A stretch of DNA of 64,000 nucleotides from Microbacterium pumilum (GCF_039530225.1 NZ_BAAAOH010000001.1:3472001-3536000), one strand, 5' to 3'; shown: positions 1 to 9,680, counted from the first letter of the stretch. The notes: generated by a model from the sequence alone, not told the origin. Numbers and translations are program-made.

Positions 1-630
1 CGACGGCTGGTGTATGACGAGCGGCGTGCCGAGGCTGCGCGCGATGGCGACGGCCACTGCGGTGCGCTCCGCGCTGTACGACGAGATGCCGACGTAGCGG
101 GCCTTGCCCTGGCGTACCAGCGTGTCGAGGGCGCCGATCGTCTCCTCCAGCGGCGTCACCGGGTCTACGCGGTGCGAGTAGAAGATGTCGACGTCGTCCA
201 GGCCCATCCGCTTCAGGGACTGGTCCGCGCTCGCCAGGATGTACTTGCGCGACGCGAGATCGCCGTACGGCCCCGGCCACATGTCCCATCCGGCCTTGGA
301 CGAGATGATGAGCTCGTCGCGATAGGGAGCGAAGTCCTCGCGCATCATCCGCCCGAAGTTCGTCTCGGCCGATCCGTACGGCGGGCCGTAGTTGTTCGCG
401 AGGTCGAAATGGGTGATGCCCCGGTCGAACGCGTGGCGCAGGAGCGCACGCTGCCGATCGAACGGGATGTTGTCGCCGAAGTTCCACCACAGCCCCAACG
501 AGATCGGCGGGAGGTAGAGGCCCGACGCCCCGACTTGGCGGTAGTCAGTTCCTGCGTAGCGGTCGTCGGCTGCTGTGTACGGGCGGTGGATGTCTCGCAC
601 ATCCGGGCGGAACCGTGGCACGTCGCTCAT
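1..630 (-). CDS. aldo/keto reductase, YghZ-like (3' end outside window)
   Basis: Reading the minus strand from the ATG at 630 gives 210 open codons running off the left edge, so only the N-terminal part is present. The protein starts MSDVPRFRPD and shows the AKR barrel signature: FDLANNYGPPYGSAE supplies the catalytic Asp and Tyr, SSKAGWD the Lys, and FYSHRVD the His. The PPYGSAE segment and the DMWPGPYGD loop fit the L-glyceraldehyde 3-phosphate reductase (YghZ) subgroup of NADPH-dependent reductases. The natural substrate cannot be told from sequence. It is divergent from the Stealth gene, with about 180 bp between the two starts. Confidence 0.88.
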   Translation of the reverse strand, partial: MSDVPRFRPDVRDIHRPYTAADDRYAGTDYRQVGASGLYLPPISLGLWWNFGDNIPFDRQRALLRHAFDRGITHFDLANNYGPPYGSAETNFGRMMREDFAPYRDELIISSKAGWDMWPGPYGDLASRKYILASADQSLKRMGLDDVDIFYSHRVDPVTPLEETIGALDTLVRQGKARYVGISSYSAERTAVAVAIARSLGTPLVIHQPS

Positions 631-730
631 GCACACAGGCTATCGATGGTGCCGCGCCCGCGCAGGGCCAGCTCGTGCCGGCGGATGCCGCGACAGTCCG
701 GTCGGCGGTGTCAAGGATCGGGCGGGGAAA

Positions 731-743
731 TGTTTCCGAAACA
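731..743. promoter_or_regulatory. palindrome TGTTTC-C-GAAACA, possible operator
   Basis: A perfect 6-bp inverted repeat with a one-base spacer lies in the divergent region between the aldo/keto reductase (start 630) and the Stealth gene (start 811). An AT-richer CATAGT hexamer at 751-756 could be a -10 box for the rightward gene. The operator role is inference from symmetry and location; no cognate regulator is encoded next to it. Confidence 0.35.
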
Positions 744-810
744 CCGTCTGCATAGTGTGTGCCACACCCGGAGCGCGCCCGGCAGCGCGCACACCTGAAG
801 AAGGAACCCT

Positions 811-2397
811 ATGGCGAACCTCTCCGCTCTGCCGCAGCAGGAGCACTCGTGGTCCGGCCTCATCGATCGCGACGACATCGTGTGGGATCGCGGCCTGCTG
901 CATCTGGTGCACGACAGCCTCACGCCCGATCAGGCGCGCGTCGCCGACCTCCTGCTCGTCGCGGAGGCCCTGGAGCAAGCCGGCGTACCGGTCCTGCTGA
1001 TCCGTCACGATCGCGCGGTGCCGGCGCTCGTTGCAGATCTGTCGCATGGGGCGGTCGCGTCTGCCGCCCTCGCCGCGCTCGGCGAGCGCGAGCCGCTGTA
1101 TGTCAAAGCTCGGCGGCAGCCTCCGCAGCTCGCCGCGGAAGCGGATGCGCTCCCCGCGTCTCCGACCGCTCTCCGGGTCTACCGCCCACGCGTGGTGCGG
1201 GGCGGCGGCCTGCGCTACGGCTCCTCGCTGGCCGCCCGGCTGGAGTTCTGGCGGTTCGGCGAAGAGCTCGTCGAGGCGCCGAACGACAACGCGCTGATGC
1301 GGCGCGCGTCGCCGGTCCATGACCTGGCTTACGAAGAGGTCGAGCGCTTCGGCCGCACCTGGCGCACGATCTCGGGCATGTTCGACGCTCAGCCCGACGA
1401 GTTCACACACGACGTGGATCTGGTCTTCTCGTGGGTGGATGGCTCATCCACCGACTTCCAGAGGCAGCGCGCCGCCCACCTGGCGGAGTACGTCGTCGGC
1501 GAAGGCGATGACGGGCCCGCACGGTACCGCCACGTCGACGAGCTGCGCTACGCCCTGCGCAGCGTCTACATGTACGCGCCGTGGGTGCGCCGGATCTTCA
1601 TCGCCACCGACTCCCCCGTGCCGGAGTGGCTGCGCGAGCATCCGAAGATCACCATCGTGCGCAGCGAGGAGTTCTTCGCCGACCCGACCGTGCTGCCGAC
1701 GCACAACTCCCACGCGGTCGAGGCGCAGCTGCACCGCATCCCGGGTCTCGCCGAGCACTTCATCTACTCCAATGACGACATGTTCTTCGGACGCCTCGTC
1801 GAGCCCGAGCTGTTCTTCTCGGCGGCGGGCGTGTCGCAGTTCGTCGAGTGCGAGGTGCGCATCGGCGTCGGCGCTCCCGACAGCGCGCGGAGCGGACATG
1901 ACAACGGCTTGCGGGTCAACCGCGAGCTCTTGCGCAAACGATTCGGCCGCACGATCCTCCGCGATCTCGAGCACTGCGCGACGCCCCTTCGGCGCAGCGT
2001 CATGAGCGAGCTGGAGCAGACCTTCGCGTCCGATTTCGCGCGCACCGCGGCATCCCGATTCCGGTCGGCGACGGACGTGTCGGTCACCAACAGCCTGTAC
2101 CACTACTACGCGCTGATGACCGGACGGGCCGTCACGACCACGCGCCCGCAGGTGCGCTACGTGCAGACGACGCTCGTCGACTCGCCGCGGCGGATGGAGC
2201 GGCTCGCGGGCCGCACCGACATCGACATGTTCTGCCTCAACGACGGCGGGGCCGCCCAGATCCCGGAGGAAGTGCGCGTACGCGCGCTGCGCACCACGCT
2301 CGAGAGGATGTTCCCGGTGCGACCCCCGTGGGAGCGCGACGAGATCAGCGAAGCACGCCGATCGGCTCGGTCGGCGCATCCTTCGGGGCGGCACTGA
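811..2397 (+). CDS. Stealth family protein (capsule sugar-phosphate transferase type)
   Basis: A 528-residue protein of the Stealth family, whose members transfer hexose-1-phosphate units during polysaccharide synthesis and are related to GlcNAc-1-phosphotransferase. The four conserved regions appear in order: CR1 near residue 201 ([11 protein letters not shown]), CR2 from about 241 with [13 protein letters not shown] and the acidic YSNDDMFFG near 321, CR3 near 364 ([12 protein letters not shown]), and CR4 in the last 60 residues ([16 protein letters not shown]). The first 200 residues are less conserved and may be an extra actinobacterial N-terminal part. The ATG is preceded by a GAAGAAGG ribosome-binding site. 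It has no polysaccharide-gene neighbours, so it may act alone on a wall or surface glycopolymer. Its 3' end overlaps the convergent phosphoesterase gene by 53 bp. Confidence 0.85.
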   Translation: MANLSALPQQEHSWSGLIDRDDIVWDRGLLHLVHDSLTPDQARVADLLLVAEALEQAGVPVLLIRHDRAVPALVADLSHGAVASAALAALGEREPLYVKARRQPPQLAAEADALPASPTALRVYRPRVVRGGGLRYGSSLAARLEFWRFGEELVEAPNDNALMRRASPVHDLAYEEVERFGRTWRTISGMFDAQPDEFTHDVDLVFSWVDGSSTDFQRQRAAHLAEYVVGEGDDGPARYRHVDELRYALRSVYMYAPWVRRIFIATDSPVPEWLREHPKITIVRSEEFFADPTVLPTHNSHAVEAQLHRIPGLAEHFIYSNDDMFFGRLVEPELFFSAAGVSQFVECEVRIGVGAPDSARSGHDNGLRVNRELLRKRFGRTILRDLEHCATPLRRSVMSELEQTFASDFARTAASRFRSATDVSVTNSLYHYYALMTGRAVTTTRPQVRYVQTTLVDSPRRMERLAGRTDIDMFCLNDGGAAQIPEEVRVRALRTTLERMFPVRPPWERDEISEARRSARSAHPSGRH

Positions 2398-3268
2398 GGT
2401 CGGCGATCCCCGCCGCTGCGATGCGACGCCGCGCCTCGACGGGTTCGATGAACTCGAGGGTGCGCGGGGCGTCGACGGGCACGACCGAGTGGACGATCGT
2501 GTGGTCGTACACGTGGACGAGGTTGAACGCCTGAGCGCCGTCCTGCGGGCGGGTGCCGCCGACGGGCACCGTGAGATCCTGCGCGTAGCAGGTCGATGAA
2601 GCGACCGAGACCGGGATGCCGGCGAAGGTGGCGAAGGTCGAGTAGTGCAGGTGGCCGGCGATGATCGCGCGCACGTCCGTGCCGCGGAGCACCCGCGCCA
2701 GACGGCCCTGATCGCGCAGCTCGACGGTCGAGGCGAGGGGAAGCACGCTCGGCACGGGAGGGTGATGCATCGCCAGGATCGTCCCCAGCGGCGCCGGGGT
2801 GGCGAGCACCTCCGCCAGCCAGGCGAGCTGCTCGTCCCGCAGTTCACCGTGGTGCAGACCGGGAACCGTCGAGTCCAGCGTCACGAGCCGCAGCCCGTCG
2901 AGCTCGTCGACGCGGTCCACCGGTCGCATGGGATCGCAGGAGTGATCGTCGAGCAGCCGGGACCGGAAAGCCGCCCTGTCGTCGTGGTTGCCCATCACCC
3001 AGAACACCCGAGTGCCGAGTCGGGCGGCGAACGGCTCCACGATCGCGCGCAGTTCGACGTAGGCGTCGGACTCGCCGAGATCGACCAGGTCACCCGTGAA
3101 GACGATCCCGTCCGGCACCGCACCGGATGCCTCGATCGCCTCGAGCGCGCTCTTCAGATGAGCCGTCGCATCCACGAGATCGAAGAGCCGCGATCCGGCC
3201 GCACGCAGGTGGGTGTCGCTCAGATGGAGCAGCGTGCGCTCGGGAGCGGGGTACTCGGCGTGGCGCAT
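2345..3268 (-). CDS. metallophosphoesterase, CpdA-like (calcineurin-like)
   Basis: A 307-residue calcineurin-like phosphoesterase. All metal-binding blocks are present: LSDTHLR near residue 15, [24 protein letters not shown] and IAGHLHYS. This arrangement fits the class III cyclic-nucleotide phosphodiesterase (CpdA/Rv0805) group, but family members also hydrolyse other phosphodiesters. The start was placed at 3268 because an AAAGGGA ribosome-binding site precedes it; the longer open frame upstream runs antisense through rsmA. The last 53 bp are antisense to the Stealth gene. It lies just downstream of rsmA on the same strand, where ispE is found in many actinobacteria. Confidence 0.85.
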   Translation of the reverse strand: MRHAEYPAPERTLLHLSDTHLRAAGSRLFDLVDATAHLKSALEAIEASGAVPDGIVFTGDLVDLGESDAYVELRAIVEPFAARLGTRVFWVMGNHDDRAAFRSRLLDDHSCDPMRPVDRVDELDGLRLVTLDSTVPGLHHGELRDEQLAWLAEVLATPAPLGTILAMHHPPVPSVLPLASTVELRDQGRLARVLRGTDVRAIIAGHLHYSTFATFAGIPVSVASSTCYAQDLTVPVGGTRPQDGAQAFNLVHVYDHTIVHSVVPVDAPRTLEFIEPVEARRRIAAAGIADLSAAPKDAPTEPIGVLR

Positions 3269-3328
3269 GCGTTCATCCCTTTGGCCGCAGTGGGTTGTGC
3301 TCGCGCCGATATGACCGAGCCCACCAAA

Positions 3329-3374
3329 TGTTACAGGCATGTTTCGTGAACGCCTGGACAACAGCCGTGTAACA
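3329..3374. promoter_or_regulatory. spaced inverted repeat TGTTACA...TGTAACA
   Basis: Two 7-bp arms (3329-3335 and 3368-3374) are exact reverse complements separated by 32 bp, between the end of rsmA and the start of the phosphoesterase gene. They could be paired regulator half-sites for the phosphoesterase promoter. This rests only on symmetry and location. Confidence 0.25.
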
Positions 3375-3386
3375 GCGTGATCCGCG

Positions 3387-4232
3387 TCACACGAGGATGC
3401 GGGCGATGCGCACGAAATCGTCGATCGAGAGCTCCTCGCCGCGCGCGGTGGGAGCCACTCCGGCCCTTTCCAGGACTTCGGATGCCGTGGCGGACGATCC
3501 GCCGAGAACTGCCGACAGCGCCTGCCTGAGCATCTTGCGACGCTGCTGGAAGGCGGCATCCACGATCGAGAAGGTGCGGCGGCGCTCTTCGACGCTCCCC
3601 CGCGGCTCGGCATCCCGCTCGAACGCGACCAGCGCGCTGTCCACATTCGGGACCGGCCAGAACACCTGCCGCGAGACCGTGCCGGCCAGGCGCCACGGGC
3701 CGTACCACGCCGCTTTGACGCTCGGGGCGCCGTAGACCTTGGATCCCGGCGGTGCGGCAAGGCGCTCGCCGACCTCGGCCTGCACCATCACCACGCCGCG
3801 CTCGAGGCCCGGGAACGTCTCGAGGAAATGCAGCAGGACGGGCACCGACACGTTGTAGGGAAGGTTGGCGACGAGCACAGTCGGGTCACCGGGAAGCTCC
3901 GTCAGCCGCAGCGCGTCGGCATCGACCACGGTCAGAGCGCCCTCCGACACGCCGTGCGCTGTGGCGGTGACGGGCAGACGCTCCGCGAGGCGATGGTCGA
4001 TCTCGACCGCGGTCACGGTCGCGCCCACCTCGAGGATCGCGAGCGTCAGGGATCCCAGCCCGGGACCGACCTCGACGACTCTGTCGCCGGGCTGAACGCG
4101 CGCGACGTGGACGATCCTCCGGACGGTGTTCGCATCGACGACGAAGTTCTGCCCGAGCTTCTTCGTGGGTGTCACGTCGAGGTCGGCGGCGAGGGCGCGG
4201 ATCTCGCCGGCACCGAGCAGGGTCACGGGCAT
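3387..4232 (-). CDS. rsmA: 16S rRNA dimethyladenosine transferase RsmA/KsgA
   Basis: A 281-residue enzyme that dimethylates two adjacent adenines (A1518/A1519 in E. coli numbering) near the 3' end of 16S rRNA during 30S maturation. The N-terminus has the family [15 protein letters not shown] block, followed by the SAM-binding [15 protein letters not shown] and the catalytic NLPYN motif ([15 protein letters not shown]). The C-terminal helical domain (SALVAFERD...RRKMLRQAL) is complete. In many actinobacteria the gene lies in metG-tatD-(rpfB)-rsmA-ispE order. Here metG and tatD are upstream on the same strand, but two MFS genes on the other strand separate them from rsmA and ispE is absent downstream. 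Confidence 0.97.
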   Translation of the reverse strand: MPVTLLGAGEIRALAADLDVTPTKKLGQNFVVDANTVRRIVHVARVQPGDRVVEVGPGLGSLTLAILEVGATVTAVEIDHRLAERLPVTATAHGVSEGALTVVDADALRLTELPGDPTVLVANLPYNVSVPVLLHFLETFPGLERGVVMVQAEVGERLAAPPGSKVYGAPSVKAAWYGPWRLAGTVSRQVFWPVPNVDSALVAFERDAEPRGSVEERRRTFSIVDAAFQQRRKMLRQALSAVLGGSSATASEVLERAGVAPTARGEELSIDDFVRIARILV

Positions 4233-4311
4233 GCGTTCACACTATCTATCGTCGTCGAAGCCCTCGCGCAAGGCCTGCCCCAGTACCCGCCCGCTCGCTA
4301 ATGTGACGGGA

Positions 4312-5772
4312 GTGAGCAGCTCAGGAGCGATTCCGATCGATGCGTTCTCTGCCAGAAGCCCCTACTCTCGGAGGGCGATAGGCCTCGCTGTCGCCGCCGC
4401 AGTGGGCGGCTTCCTCTTCGGGTTCGACTCCTCGGTCATCAACGGCGCCGTCGAGTCCATCCAGGGCGACTTCGCGCTCAACGACTTCGTGACCGGCCTG
4501 GTGGTCGCGATCGCGCTCCTCGGCTGTGCAGCCGGCGCCCTGATCGCCGGCAGCCTGGCCGACCGATGGGGGCGCCTGCGGGTCATGCTGCTCGGCTCGA
4601 TCATGTTCTTCGCGAGCTCGGTCGGCGCGGGTCTGGCGGTCGGTGTCTGGGACCTCGGCTTCTGGCGCGTGATCGGCGGTCTCGGGATCGGCATCGCCTC
4701 GGTCGTGGCACCGGCCTATATCGCTGAGATCTCGCCCCGGCAGATCCGCGGCGGCCTGGCCTCGCTCCAGCAGCTCGCCATCACCCTGGGCATCTTCGTC
4801 GCCCTCCTGAGCGACTTCGTGCTCGAGGGTGCGGCCGGTGGACCTGACAACGTGCTGTGGCTCGGACTCGAGGCCTGGCGGTGGATGTTCCTGGTCGGAG
4901 CAATTCCCGCGGCGGTGTACGGCATCCTGTCGTTCACACTTCCCGAGTCTCCGCGGTATCTCATCTCGCAGGGACGCGCCGACGAGGCACGGGCGATCTT
5001 CACGCGGCTGGTGCCGCCCGCCGATCTCGACAAGACGATCAACGAGATCACCACGGCGATCGACGAGGACAAGAAGAACAAGGGAGTGTCGCTGCGGGGG
5101 CCGGTGTTCGGCCTGCAGGGCATCGTCTGGATCGGGATCATCCTCTCGGTGTTCCAGCAGTTCGTCGGCATCAACGTGATCTTCTACTACTCGACGAGCC
5201 TGTGGAATTCGGTCGGGTTCACCAACTCCGCCTTCATCAGCGTCGTGACCAGCATCGTCAACGTGCTCGTGACCCTGATTGCGATCTTCCTCGTCGACCG
5301 GGTGGGGCGACGGCCGATCCTCCTCTCCGGGTCTGTCGTGATGGCCCTCTCGCTCGGCGCGATGGCCCTCGCGTTCACGTTCTCGACCACCAACGACAAG
5401 GGCGAGGTCACGCTCGGAGCCCCCTGGGGTCCGATCGCCCTCGTCGCTGCAAACCTCTTCGTGATCGGGTTCGGCGCGTCGTGGGGTCCGCTGGTGTGGG
5501 TGCTGCTGGGCGAGATCTTCCCGAGCCGCATCCGCGGAAAGGCGCTCGGCGTGGCGGCCGGCGCGCAGTGGATCGCGAACTTCCTCATCACGGTGAGCTT
5601 CCCCGCGATGAGCTCCTGGTCGCTGCCCTTGACCTACGGCATGTACGCCGGGTTCGCGGCCCTGTCGTTCTTCTTCATCCTCTGGAAGATTCCCGAGACG
5701 AAGGGCATGGATCTCGAGCAGACCGAGACGCTCTTCCACAAGCCGGCCAAAGCGGCCGAAGCCTCCGGCTGA
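4312..5772 (+). CDS. MFS sugar transporter (sugar porter family)
   Basis: A 12-TM sugar:H+ symporter-type protein, about 486 residues, in the inner membrane. Sugar-porter signatures run through it: GFDSSVINGA in TM1, DRWGRLRVM in loop 2-3, PAYIAEISPRQIRGG, PESPRYLISQGR, QQFVGINVIFYYS in TM7, DRVGRRPILL in loop 8-9, WGPLVWVLLGEIFPSRIRG and the C-terminal PETKGMD. These match XylE/GLUT-like carriers; the exact sugar is not determinable. The GTG at 4312 was chosen; an in-frame GTG at 4303 is also possible, and the longer frame runs into rsmA. It is divergent from rsmA and overlaps the next MFS gene by one base. Confidence 0.9.
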   Translation: MSSSGAIPIDAFSARSPYSRRAIGLAVAAAVGGFLFGFDSSVINGAVESIQGDFALNDFVTGLVVAIALLGCAAGALIAGSLADRWGRLRVMLLGSIMFFASSVGAGLAVGVWDLGFWRVIGGLGIGIASVVAPAYIAEISPRQIRGGLASLQQLAITLGIFVALLSDFVLEGAAGGPDNVLWLGLEAWRWMFLVGAIPAAVYGILSFTLPESPRYLISQGRADEARAIFTRLVPPADLDKTINEITTAIDEDKKNKGVSLRGPVFGLQGIVWIGIILSVFQQFVGINVIFYYSTSLWNSVGFTNSAFISVVTSIVNVLVTLIAIFLVDRVGRRPILLSGSVVMALSLGAMALAFTFSTTNDKGEVTLGAPWGPIALVAANLFVIGFGASWGPLVWVLLGEIFPSRIRGKALGVAAGAQWIANFLITVSFPAMSSWSLPLTYGMYAGFAALSFFFILWKIPETKGMDLEQTETLFHKPAKAAEASG

Positions 5773-7073
5773 TGCGGGGCCTCCTGCGTCGCTCGTTGGA
5801 TCGAGGGATGCCCTCGATCGGCGACGCCGTCGCACCCCGCCGCCTGGGGATGGATTTCCGCTGGCTGCTCGCATCCTCGTGGACGAGCAACCTCGGTGAC
5901 GGGATCGCTCTGTCGGCGGCGCCGCTGCTGATCGCATCCATGACCTCGTCGCCGATCCTCGTGGCGTCGGGGGCGATGATGCAGTTCCTGCCGTGGCTTC
6001 TCTTCGGGCTGCTCGCCGGTTCGGTCGCCGACCATCACGATCGCCGGCGCCTGGTGATGCTTTCGAACGCGCTGCGCGCGGTGGTGGTGCTGGCACTGGT
6101 CGCGTTCCTCGTGACCGGGACGGCCACTGTGTGGATCGTCCTCGCCACGGCGTTCCTGTACGGCACCGCAGAGGTCTTCGCCGACTCGGCCGGCAGCACG
6201 CTGCTGCCGATGCTGGTGCGTCCGGCCGACCTGGGCATCGGCAATGCACGGATGCAGGCCGGGTACCTCGTCGGCAACCAGCTCGTCGGTCCGCCGCTCG
6301 GCGCCTTCCTCTTCGCGATCGGCTCGTTCTGGCCGTTCGTCGTGCAGATCCTGTGCGTGTCGCTCGCCGTCATCCTCATCTCGCGGATCGCGCATACGCC
6401 GGTTCCACCCCAGCCGCCTGCGGTGTCGGGCGTCAAACCGCGCCCGATCCGCGAAGGGCTGCACTGGTTGCGCGGCAATGCTCCGGTACGCACGCTCGTG
6501 CTGATCATCCTGGTCTTCAACGTGACCTGGGCGGCGCCATGGGGCGTCCTGGTCCTCTACGCGACCGAGTACCTGCACATGGGACCCGTCGGATACGGGG
6601 CGCTCACGACCGCCTCCGCCCTCGGCGGGCTGATCGCGATCTTCAGCTTCGGCTGGCTCGAGCGTCACGTGTCGTTCGCGACGCTCATGCGCGTCTGCCT
6701 GTCGCTGGAGGTGCTCATGCACCTCTCCTTCGCGCTCACCACATCAGGAGTGGTCGCCCTCGTCATCATGTTCGGATTCGGCGCGTATGCGTTCGTCTGG
6801 GGAACGATCTCGACCACCGTGCGGCAACGTCTCGTGCCGATGGAGCTGCAGGGGCGCATCGCGTCGGTGAACATGGTCGGGGTCTTCGGCGGACTGGTGA
6901 TCGGGCAGTTCCTCGGCGGCCTGATCGCGCAGGCGTGGGGACCGACGGCACCGTGGTGGTTCGCCTTCGCCGGTTCGGCGATCACGCTGCTGCTCGTGTG
7001 GCGCTCGATCTCGAACATCGCGGCCGCTCCACCCGTCGTGGGCGCGCCGACAGGGCCCGTCGACCTGCCGTGA
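5772..7073 (+). CDS. MFS transporter, EntS/MFS_3-like exporter
   Basis: A 433-residue, roughly 12-TM major facilitator protein. It contains the MFS_3-type start LLASSWTSNLGDGIALSAAPLLIA, the loop GSVADHHDRRRLVMLSNALRA, FADSAGSTLLPMLV and the central NARMQAGYLVGNQLVGPPLGA segment typical of EntS-like permeases. Such proteins export siderophores or hydrophobic drugs; no siderophore genes are near, so the substrate is open. The ATG shares a base with the stop of the sugar transporter (TGATG), which suggests translational coupling. The stop is only 12 bp from the convergent tatD stop. Confidence 0.88.
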   Translation: MRGLLRRSLDRGMPSIGDAVAPRRLGMDFRWLLASSWTSNLGDGIALSAAPLLIASMTSSPILVASGAMMQFLPWLLFGLLAGSVADHHDRRRLVMLSNALRAVVVLALVAFLVTGTATVWIVLATAFLYGTAEVFADSAGSTLLPMLVRPADLGIGNARMQAGYLVGNQLVGPPLGAFLFAIGSFWPFVVQILCVSLAVILISRIAHTPVPPQPPAVSGVKPRPIREGLHWLRGNAPVRTLVLIILVFNVTWAAPWGVLVLYATEYLHMGPVGYGALTTASALGGLIAIFSFGWLERHVSFATLMRVCLSLEVLMHLSFALTTSGVVALVIMFGFGAYAFVWGTISTTVRQRLVPMELQGRIASVNMVGVFGGLVIGQFLGGLIAQAWGPTAPWWFAFAGSAITLLLVWRSISNIAAAPPVVGAPTGPVDLP

Positions 7074-7085
7074 CCGGGTGGCAGC

Positions 7086-7976
7086 TCAGTCCTGGAACGC
7101 GCCGTAGACCGCGAGGGTGTTCTCGGCCAGCTGTGCGCAGAATTCGTCGAGATCCACGCCGAGCTCGGCCGCCATGAAGCGCACCGTCACGGGAACGAGG
7201 TAGGGAGCGTTGGGCCGCCCACGATGCGGGATCGGCGTGAGGAACGGGGCATCCGTCTCGACCAGGATGTGGTCCAGTGGAGTCATGGCCAGTGCGTCGC
7301 GCAGGTTCTGCGCGTTCTTGAACGTCACGTTGCCCGCGAACGACAGGTAGTACCCCGCGTCGGCGGCCACGCGGGCCATCGCGTCGTCACCCGAGAAGCA
7401 GTGGAAGACCGTCCGCTCCGGTGCGCCGACCCGCTCGAGCGTCGACAGCACCGCGTCATGTGCGTCGCGGTCGTGGATCTGCATGGCGATCCCATGCTTC
7501 TTCGCCAGCGCGATGTGCGCCTCGAAGGCGTGGAACTGCGCCGGAACGCCATCCGCGCCGGTGCGGAAGAAGTCCAGGCCGGTCTCGCCGATCGCCCGCA
7601 CACGCGGCTGCGCGGCGAGCTCGTCGATCACCGCGATCGCCTCCTCCAGCCGCCCGGCCTCGGCATACGCCGGCGCCTCGTTCGGATGGATCGCAACGGC
7701 CGCCAGCACACGAGGGTGGGATGCCGCGGCCCACGCCGACCACCGGCTCGACTCGATGTCGCCACCGGCCTGGACCACGCCGATGACGCCGACCTCGCCG
7801 GCACGCTCCAGTTGAACCTCCAACGACAGCGGCTCGTCGCCGTCGGCGATCTCGAGGTGCGCGTGGTTGTCGTAGACGGCCACCCGCAGGGGCTCGGGCG
7901 GATCGGGCCACCGCACATCCCTGCCTTGTGTGTGGCGCTCGCGCACGTACTGGCTGGGGTCGGTCGGCTCACTCAC
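7086..7976 (-). CDS. tatD: TatD family metal-dependent hydrolase/DNase
   Basis: A 296-residue TatD-family TIM barrel, generally associated with 3'-5' exonuclease activity. Metal ligands are visible in order: DNHAHLE, GETGLDFF, MQIHDRDAH, FHCFSG and VETDAPFL. The N-terminal 35 residues (VRERHTQGRDVRWPDPPEPL) are typical of actinobacterial members. It lies downstream of metG on the same strand, 129 bp apart, an arrangement conserved in the phylum, and a stem-loop occupies that gap. Confidence 0.93.
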   Translation of the reverse strand: MSEPTDPSQYVRERHTQGRDVRWPDPPEPLRVAVYDNHAHLEIADGDEPLSLEVQLERAGEVGVIGVVQAGGDIESSRWSAWAAASHPRVLAAVAIHPNEAPAYAEAGRLEEAIAVIDELAAQPRVRAIGETGLDFFRTGADGVPAQFHAFEAHIALAKKHGIAMQIHDRDAHDAVLSTLERVGAPERTVFHCFSGDDAMARVAADAGYYLSFAGNVTFKNAQNLRDALAMTPLDHILVETDAPFLTPIPHRGRPNAPYLVPVTVRFMAAELGVDLDEFCAQLAENTLAVYGAFQD

Positions 7977-8019
7977 CGAGGTCCCTCGTCCGCTCGGCCA
8001 TGTGCAGCCCGGCGTCGGG

Positions 8020-8074
8020 CATGTCCCACTTTCGCTCGCTTCGCCGCCCCCAGTGCGGGGGAAACTGGGACATG
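8020..8074. repeat. long stem-loop between metG and tatD
   Basis: Arms at 8020-8033 and 8061-8074 pair over 14 bp with one mismatch (CATGTCCCACTTTC against GAAACTGGGACATG). Inside is a second five-base C/G hairpin (8047-8051 with 8057-8061). The TTTCGCTCGCTTCG segment resembles part of the element at 20776-20854, so both may belong to one dispersed palindromic family. In the metG-tatD transcript it could be an attenuator or a processing and stability element. Confidence 0.6.
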
Positions 8075-8105
8075 AACCGGGGAGATCGGGACACGGATGC
8101 CCGGG

Positions 8106-9680
8106 TCATACCGACTGCTCGACCCGGGGGAAGAGCGGTGCCAGGCCGTTGGCTGACGTGCCGGGCACGAGCTTGCCCCACCCCCCGGCCTCGCGGATCG
8201 GCTGATCGGCGAGGCGCCCGAGGCTCTCGGCCGCGCCCAGCGCGATCCACAGCCTCTCCGTCGCGATCGGCATGACCGGCGAGAGCAGCACGGCGAGCGC
8301 GCGGAGCCCCTCGGCGGCGGTGTACAGCACCGTCCCGAGACGCTCGCGCTGGGCGTCGTCCTTCGCAAGCGCCCACGGCGCGTTCTCGGTGATGTAGAGG
8401 TTGAGCGCGTCGACGATCGTCCAGACCGATGTGATCGCCTCGTCGATGCGGAACCGCTCGATCGCGGCGTCGGCGGCGGCCGCGGCATCCGCAACGGTCT
8501 TCTGGATGGCGACATCCTGCTCCGTGTACTCCCCCGGCGGGGGCACGATGCCTTCGAAGTAGCGCTCGATCATCGCGGTGGTGCGCGATGCGAGGTTGCC
8601 GAAGCCGTTCGCGAGCTCCGCCTGGTAGCGGGCCGACAAGTCCTCCCACGAGAACGAGCCGTCCTGGCCGAACGCGATCGCCGAGAGGAAGTAGAAGCGG
8701 TACGCGTCCGAGCCGAAGACATCCGTGATCTCGGTGGGCGCGATGCCGGTGAGCTTGGACTTCGACATCTTCTCGCCGCCCACGAGCAGCCAGCCGTGTG
8801 CGAAGACGCCACGCGGCACCTCGACCCCGGCGGCCATCAGCATGGCGGGCCAGATCACGGCGTGGAAGCGCAGGATGTCCTTGCCGACCACGTGGAAGGC
8901 CGGCCAGCGGCGTGCGAACTCCTCGGGATCGGAGCCGTACCCGACGGCCGTCGCATAGTTCAGCAGAGCGTCGATCCACACGTAGATGACGTGCGTCTCG
9001 TCCCACGGCACCTTGATGCCCCAGTCGAACGTGGAGCGCGACACTGAAAGGTCCTTGAGCCCCTGCTTGACGAACGAGACCACCTCGTTGCGGGCGGACT
9101 CGGGCTGGATGAAGTCGGTCTTGTACAGGTCCAGCAGGCGATCCTGGAACTCGCTGAGCTTGAAGAAGTAGTTCTTCTCCTGCAGCAGCTCGAGCGGCTT
9201 CGAATGGATCGCGCAGACCTTCAGACCCTCGAAGGGTCCCGTGCCGTCCACGATCTCGGCTTCGGGTTTGAACTCCTCGCAGCCGACGCAGTAGAGCGCC
9301 TCGTACTCCCCCGCGTAGATGTAGCCGCTGTCGTACAGCGCCTGGAAGAACGTCTGCACGTTGCGCTCGTGGCGCTCCTGGGTCGTGCGGATGAAGTCGT
9401 CGTTCGCGACGTCCAGGGTCTTCAGCAGCGGGAACCACGATTCGCTGACCAGCCGGTCGACCCACTGCTGCGGGGTGACCCCGTTGGCGCTCGCCGCCCG
9501 CAGCATCTTCTGGCCGTGCTCGTCGGTGCCGGTCAGCATCCACGTGTCGTCGCCCGCCTGGCGGTGCCAGCGCGCCAGGGTGTCCACCGCCACGGTCGTA
9601 TAGCCGTGGCCGATGTGGGGCACGTCGCTCGGATAATAGATCGGCGTCGTGATGTAGAAGGACTGGCGGCCGGAGGTCAC
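8106..9680 (-). CDS. metG: methionyl-tRNA synthetase
   Basis: A 524-residue class I aminoacyl-tRNA synthetase charging tRNA-Met. The HIGH motif is in PSDVPHIGHGYTT and the KMSKS loop is GEKMSKSKLTG near residue 305. A single CVGC/CAIH knuckle lies in the connective-peptide insertion, and the C-terminal anticodon-binding helices are present; there is no C-terminal Trbp111 domain. The start is GTG at 9680: a TAGAAT -10 box ends six bases upstream and there is no Shine-Dalgarno, which argues for a leaderless mRNA. Confidence 0.97.
   Translation of the reverse strand: MTSGRQSFYITTPIYYPSDVPHIGHGYTTVAVDTLARWHRQAGDDTWMLTGTDEHGQKMLRAASANGVTPQQWVDRLVSESWFPLLKTLDVANDDFIRTTQERHERNVQTFFQALYDSGYIYAGEYEALYCVGCEEFKPEAEIVDGTGPFEGLKVCAIHSKPLELLQEKNYFFKLSEFQDRLLDLYKTDFIQPESARNEVVSFVKQGLKDLSVSRSTFDWGIKVPWDETHVIYVWIDALLNYATAVGYGSDPEEFARRWPAFHVVGKDILRFHAVIWPAMLMAAGVEVPRGVFAHGWLLVGGEKMSKSKLTGIAPTEITDVFGSDAYRFYFLSAIAFGQDGSFSWEDLSARYQAELANGFGNLASRTTAMIERYFEGIVPPPGEYTEQDVAIQKTVADAAAAADAAIERFRIDEAITSVWTIVDALNLYITENAPWALAKDDAQRERLGTVLYTAAEGLRALAVLLSPVMPIATERLWIALGAAESLGRLADQPIREAGGWGKLVPGTSANGLAPLFPRVEQSV

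Noticed and set aside
4321..6249. 642-residue open frame antisense to both MFS genes
   Set aside because: Composition is Arg/Asp/Glu-rich low complexity typical of shadow frames, and the plus strand holds two clear transporters.
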